Origin: Acidimicrobiales bacterium
GTDB lineage: Bacteria; Actinomycetota; Acidimicrobiia; Acidimicrobiales; JADJXE01
DNA length: 64,000 bases
NCBI GenBank assembly: GCA_016716005.1
Contig: JADJXE010000001.1
Location: forward strand, 2,245,001-2,309,000
Reading direction: 5' to 3'
Shown: in pieces, positions 58,867 to 64,000 of the stretch
Layout of the letters: the number at the start of each line of letters is the position of its first letter
Position numbering within the stretch: position 1 is the stretch's first letter
Made by a program: the position numbers and the translations under genes
Notes under the pieces: generated by a model
What the model was told of the DNA's origin: nothing
The model's input: the letters and a program-made list of their open reading frames with translations, nothing else
Databases searched by the model: none

Positions 58867-60048
58867 ATGGCCGGAACCGTCATCGTCGGTGGGGCGCGCA
58901 CCCCGATCGGCAAGCTCTCGGGTGCGCTGGCGTCGTTCACCGCCATGGACCTCGGCGGGTTCGCCATCAAGGCCGCCCTCGAGCGGGCCGGCGTCAGCGC
59001 CGACCAGGTCGACTACGTCTACATGGGCCACGTGCTGCAGGCGGGGCAGGGCCAGATGACGGCGCGCCAGGCGGCCGTCAAGGCCGGGGTGCCCATGAGC
59101 GTGCCGGCCACCACCATCAACAAGGTCTGCCTCTCCGGGGCCAACGCCATCCTCATGGCCGACCTGCTGATCAACGCCGGCATGGCCGACGTGGTCGTCG
59201 CCGGGGGCATGGAGAGCATGACGAACGCGCCCTACCTGCTCCCGGGCGCCCGGGCGGGCTACCGGATGGGCAACGGCGACCTGGTCGACTCGATGATCTG
59301 GGACGGCCTGTGGTGCGCCTTCGACGCGTGCCACATGGGCACGGGCACCGAGCAGTACAACGAGGCGCGGGGCATCAGCCGTGAGCGCCAGGACGACCTG
59401 GCGGCCAAGAGCCACGAGCGGGCCGCCGCCGCCATCAAGGACGGCAGGTTCACCGACGAGATCGTCCCGGTCGAGGTTCCCCAGCGCAAGGGCGACCCGC
59501 TCCTCGTCGACACCGACGAGGGTGTGCGTCCCGGCACCACGATGGAGAGCCTCGCCAGCCTCCGCCCGGCGTTCGGCAAGACGGGCACGATCACGGCCGG
59601 CAACGCCTCGCAGATCTCCGACGGCGCCTCGGCCGTGGTGGTCACCTCCAAGGCGGCGGCCGACCGCCTCGGCTTGAGCCCGATGGCCGAGGTGGTGGGC
59701 TACGGCCAGGCGGCGGGCCCCGACGCCTCGCTGCTCAGCCAGCCGGCCAATGCCATCAAGCAGGCCCTCGACCGGGCCGGCCTGTCGGTGTCCGACGTCG
59801 ACCTGTTCGAGCTCAACGAGGCGTTCGCCACCGTCGGCGTCGCCTCCATGGACGACCTGGGCATCACCGACGACGTCGTCAACGTGAACGGCGGGGCCAT
59901 CGCGCTCGGCCACCCGATCGGCATGTCGGGCAACCGCCTCGCCCTCACCATGATCCACGAGCTGCGCCGTCGTGGCGGCGGGCTCGGCGCGGCCGCCCTC
60001 TGCGGCGGTGGCGGCCAGGGCGACGCCATCCTGATCCGCACGCTGTAG
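58867..60048 (+). CDS. Acetyl-CoA acetyltransferase (thiolase)
   Basis: A 393-residue thiolase that condenses two acetyl-CoA to acetoacetyl-CoA, feeding the ethylmalonyl-CoA route or polyhydroxybutyrate. It begins with [18 protein letters not shown], has the acyl-Cys motif [11 protein letters not shown] near residue 90, ELNEAFA near residue 318, the His in [14 protein letters not shown] near residue 348 and the second Cys in [11 protein letters not shown] near residue 378. It is divergent from ccr, 104 bp away. The ATG at 58867 has an AGGGAGGG site, unlike its leaderless neighbours. Closed by the strongest hairpin of the window. Confidence 0.95.
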   Translation: MAGTVIVGGARTPIGKLSGALASFTAMDLGGFAIKAALERAGVSADQVDYVYMGHVLQAGQGQMTARQAAVKAGVPMSVPATTINKVCLSGANAILMADLLINAGMADVVVAGGMESMTNAPYLLPGARAGYRMGNGDLVDSMIWDGLWCAFDACHMGTGTEQYNEARGISRERQDDLAAKSHERAAAAIKDGRFTDEIVPVEVPQRKGDPLLVDTDEGVRPGTTMESLASLRPAFGKTGTITAGNASQISDGASAVVVTSKAAADRLGLSPMAEVVGYGQAAGPDASLLSQPANAIKQALDRAGLSVSDVDLFELNEAFATVGVASMDDLGITDDVVNVNGGAIALGHPIGMSGNRLALTMIHELRRRGGGLGAAALCGGGGQGDAILIRTL

Positions 60049-60070
60049 CACCGGGCCGGCAGGCACGAGC

Positions 60071-60104
60071 GGGGGGCGCCCGGCGCGGGTGCCGGGCGCC
60101 CCCC
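60071..60104. terminator. Strong bidirectional terminator
   Basis: A perfect 14-bp stem (60071-60084 with 60091-60104) and 6-nt loop GCGGGT lies between the convergent thiolase and recR genes. The longest perfect stem of the window; no T-tract follows. Confidence 0.75.
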
Positions 60105-60192
60105 CTCGCGCCCGACGCCGGTCGTTCTCTGGCGGGTCCACCACCCCCACGGTTGTCGAACGGGCAGAGAACCCGGACAGCGCCGTGCGCCG

Positions 60193-60792
60193 TCAGCCGT
60201 CGACGTCGCGCCGGCCCTCGAGGGCCCGGCCGAGGGTGAGCTCGTCGGCGTACTCGAGGTCGCCGCCCACGGGCAGGCCGCTCGCGATCCGCGTGACCCG
60301 CAGGCCGAGGGGCTTGAGCAGGCGGGCCAGGTACATCGCGGTGGCCTCGCCCTCGATGTTGGGGTTGGTGCACAGGATCACCTCGGCCACGCCCTCGGGC
60401 TCGAGCCGCGCCAGCAGCTCCCGCACGCGCAGCTGCTCCGGCCCGACGCCCTCGATGGGGCTGATCGCCCCCTGCAGCACGTGGTAGCGGCCCCGGAACT
60501 CCTGGGTCTTCTCCACCGCCACGATGTCGCGGGGCTCCTCGACCACGCAGAGCACCGTGGGGTCGCGACGCGGGTCGGCGCAGAGCTCGCACTCCTCGCC
60601 CTCGGACACGTTGAAGCAGCGCCGGCAGAAGGTGACGCGGTCCTTCACCTCGACGATCGCCGTGGCCAGCCGCAGGGCGTCGTCGCGCGACAGCTTCAAG
60701 AGGTAGAAGGCGATCCGCTGGGCCGACTTCGGTCCCACGCCCGGCAGCCGGCCGAGCTCGTCGATCAGGTCCTGGACGGGGGCGGCGTACAC
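60193..60792 (-). CDS. recR: Recombination mediator protein RecR
   Basis: A 199-residue RecR, which with RecF/RecO loads RecA at gaps. The helix-hairpin-helix is [21 protein letters not shown] near residue 12, the four-Cys zinc finger [16 protein letters not shown] at residues 56-71, and the Toprim domain [13 protein letters not shown] near residue 81 with a [14 protein letters not shown] region. The GTG at 60792 lies 9 bp after ybaB. It ends the canonical dnaX-ybaB-recR cluster. Confidence 0.96.
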   Translation of the reverse strand: MYAAPVQDLIDELGRLPGVGPKSAQRIAFYLLKLSRDDALRLATAIVEVKDRVTFCRRCFNVSEGEECELCADPRRDPTVLCVVEEPRDIVAVEKTQEFRGRYHVLQGAISPIEGVGPEQLRVRELLARLEPEGVAEVILCTNPNIEGEATAMYLARLLKPLGLRVTRIASGLPVGGDLEYADELTLGRALEGRRDVDG

Positions 60793-60801
60793 GGGCCGGG
60801 C

Positions 60802-61122
60802 TCAGCCGCCCTGGCCGAGGAGCCCGCCCAGCCCGCCGAGGTCGAGCTCGCCCATGGCCGAGCGCTGCAGCTCCTGGACGCGGGCCATGGTGTCGTGGAG
60901 GGCGGCCAGCACCAGGTCCTCGAGCATGCCGACGTCGTCGGGGTCGACCACCTGGGGATCGATGTGCACCGCGGTGAACACCCCGCCGCCGCTCGCGGTG
61001 ATCTTCACCATCCCACCGCCGGCGTGGCCCTCCACCTCCTCCTCGGCCGCCGCGGCCTGGGCCGCGAGCAGCTGCTCCTGCATCTGGTTGGCCTGCCGCA
61101 GCAGGTCGCCGAAGTCGGCCAT
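60802..61122 (-). CDS. ybaB: YbaB/EbfC family nucleoid-associated protein
   Basis: A 106-residue YbaB/EbfC protein that binds DNA as a dimer. It starts with DFGDLLRQANQMQEQLLAAQAA, then GHAGGGMVKITASGGGVFTAVHIDPQVVDPDDVGMLEDLVLAALHDTM, with the conserved GGG(M/L)V and HID-type features. The C-terminal 20 residues are Gly/Leu-rich. The ATG at 61122 is 16 bp after dnaX. Confidence 0.94.
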   Translation of the reverse strand: MADFGDLLRQANQMQEQLLAAQAAAAEEEVEGHAGGGMVKITASGGGVFTAVHIDPQVVDPDDVGMLEDLVLAALHDTMARVQELQRSAMGELDLGGLGGLLGQGG

Positions 61123-61138
61123 GGTGTCCTCCTCGGGA

Positions 61139-62941
<1,803 letters not shown>

Positions 62942-62991
62942 CGGGGGCGAGCCTACCGGCGGGGTGGGTCGGCCCCCGGCGGCCCGGAGCC

Positions 62992-64000
62992 TCAGGCGCT
63001 GGCCGGGTGGTGCAGCTCCCGGCGCACGTGCCCGCGCGCGTGGGCGACGGCGCCGTCGAGGTCGCTGAACACGTGCCGTTCGTGGGCGAGGTGGTCCAGC
63101 GCCCCGACGGCGCCGAGCGTGCGGAGCTGCTCGTCGCTCGCCCCCTTGACGAGGACGGTGATCCCCCGGGCCTCGAGCTCGGCGACGATCTCCCCGAGGG
63201 CCTGCGCGCCGGTGGCGTCGAGCACCGAGACGTCGGGGAAGCGGAGGATCACGACCTTCACGTCGCTCACTGCGGTGATCTCTGTCAAGAAGCGCTGGGC
63301 CGCGCCGAAGAAGAGGGCGCCGTCGAGTCGGTAGGTGAGGATGTGCTCGTGGAGGAGGTCGTGCTCGACGTCGGCGTCGATCTCGGGCGTGATCGGCTCG
63401 GGGCGGGCGGCGGCGCTGCGGGCCACGGCTCGTAGGGCGAGCACGGCGGCCACGGCCACGCCGACCTCGACGGCCAGGATGAGATCGAACGCGATGGTGA
63501 CCAGGGTGGTCACGGTGAGCACGACCGCGTCGGCAGGGGTCGACCGCAGCACGGCGCGCACGTTGTGCACCTCTACCATCCGCACCGCCGTCACCATGAG
63601 CACCCCGGCCAGCGCGGCGAGCGGGATCCGTGCCACCAACCCGGCGCCCAGGAACACCACGGCGACGAGCACGAGGGCGTGGACGATCGCCGAGACGCGG
63701 GTCCGGGCGCCGGCCCGTACGTTGACCGCCGTCCGGGCGATGGCGCCGGTTGCCGGCATGCCGCCGAAGAGCGGGGTAACCAGGTTGGCCAGGCCCTGGC
63801 CGAACAGCTCGCGGTCGGGGTCGTGGCGAGGGCCGTCGGCCATGCCATCGGCGACCTTGGCCGACAGCAGGCTCTCGATGGCCGCCAGCGCGGCCACTGC
63901 GAACGCGGCGCCGAACAGGTTGCTGATGGCTGTCGGCGGGAGAGCAGGGAGCGACGGCAGCGGCAGGGAGTCGGGGATGGCACCGATGCGGGCCACCTCG
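62992..64000 (-). CDS. SulP-family anion transporter with STAS domain, N-terminus outside the window
   Basis: An open reading frame of over 336 residues running off the right edge. The first part contains hydrophobic segments of a SLC26/SulP transporter with the family motifs AIESLLSAKVADGMAD and HDPDRELFGQGLANLVTPLFGGMPATGAIARTAVNVRAGARTR. The last 130 residues form a STAS domain (TYRLDGALFFGAAQRFLTEI; RFPDVSVLDATGAQAL) with the phospho-site-like Ser-x-x-Asp-x-(T/S)-Gly. It transports sulfate, bicarbonate or another anion. The Met at 63996 is probably internal. Confidence 0.9.
   Translation of the reverse strand, partial: EVARIGAIPDSLPLPSLPALPPTAISNLFGAAFAVAALAAIESLLSAKVADGMADGPRHDPDRELFGQGLANLVTPLFGGMPATGAIARTAVNVRAGARTRVSAIVHALVLVAVVFLGAGLVARIPLAALAGVLMVTAVRMVEVHNVRAVLRSTPADAVVLTVTTLVTIAFDLILAVEVGVAVAAVLALRAVARSAAARPEPITPEIDADVEHDLLHEHILTYRLDGALFFGAAQRFLTEITAVSDVKVVILRFPDVSVLDATGAQALGEIVAELEARGITVLVKGASDEQLRTLGAVGALDHLAHERHVFSDLDGAVAHARGHVRRELHHPASA

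Overview
The window is a densely packed, very GC-rich bacterial chromosome segment with strong third-position GC and many GTG and TTG starts. WhiB, an acyl-CoA carboxylase epsilon subunit, DUF3039, DUF222-HNH, SCP2-tailed enzymes and a paired ArsA-like ATPase locus point to an actinobacterium. The ethylmalonyl-CoA genes and small-leader gene style would fit Acidimicrobiia (Iamia/Ilumatobacter-like), but that placement is inference. No phage, plasmid, CRISPR or insertion sequence is visible. No gene-free stretch exceeds 300 bp; the longest is about 225 bp (37455-37679), followed by the gaps before 41342, 17141 and 23991.

Layout. 1-3174 (minus): class III aminotransferase (cut by the window edge), metallo-beta-lactamase-fold hydrolase, Nudix hydrolase, FxsA. 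3228-6276: selA-selB for selenocysteine incorporation. 6307-11729: alpha/beta hydrolase, WhiB, an NfeD-type membrane protein, two ArsA-like ATPases, a receiver-domain protein and tRNA-Pro(CGG). 11813-16947: fused DNA methyltransferase, I78-like lipoprotein, ABC exporter, MazG-like protein, asd. 17141-19630: a frameshifted DUF222-HNH gene sits between asd and lysC. 19683-23829: cyclophilin, acyl-CoA dehydrogenase, S51-like protein, methyltransferase, protein phosphatase. 23991-29047: UspA, then hbd-aat-meaA, a degenerate GGDEF protein and dodecin. 29086-33029: CoA-transferase, phosphoesterase and acyl-CoA carboxylase epsilon/beta. 33102-39863: lipoprotein, ATP-dependent DNA ligase, two-component pair, small membrane and hypothetical genes, 5'-3' exonuclease and a PIN-toxin remnant. 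39913-49871: lipase, alkylsulfatase-like enzyme, menB, acetyltransferases, YhaO/YhaN-like nuclease pair, DUF3039. 50015-56978: pilin-like Thr-rich protein, patatin, PLP decarboxylase, YqgE, SIMPL protein, amidase, GNAT. 56982-60048: epimerase, crotonyl-CoA carboxylase/reductase and divergent thiolase. 60193-64000: recR-ybaB-dnaX and a SulP transporter cut by the window edge.

How the genes work together. Thiolase, 3-hydroxyacyl-CoA dehydrogenase, Ccr, epimerase, ethylmalonyl-CoA mutase and an acyl-CoA carboxylase beta subunit cover much of the ethylmalonyl-CoA route for C2 assimilation. The hbd-aat-meaA and ccr-epi units share a near-identical 17-bp promoter/operator block at the same distance from the start codon, which suggests co-regulation. 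Across the window, many first genes carry a TANNNT -10 box only 6-10 nt before the start codon, the signature of leaderless transcription. These boxes helped choose several starts. The remaining first genes use a Shine-Dalgarno sequence.
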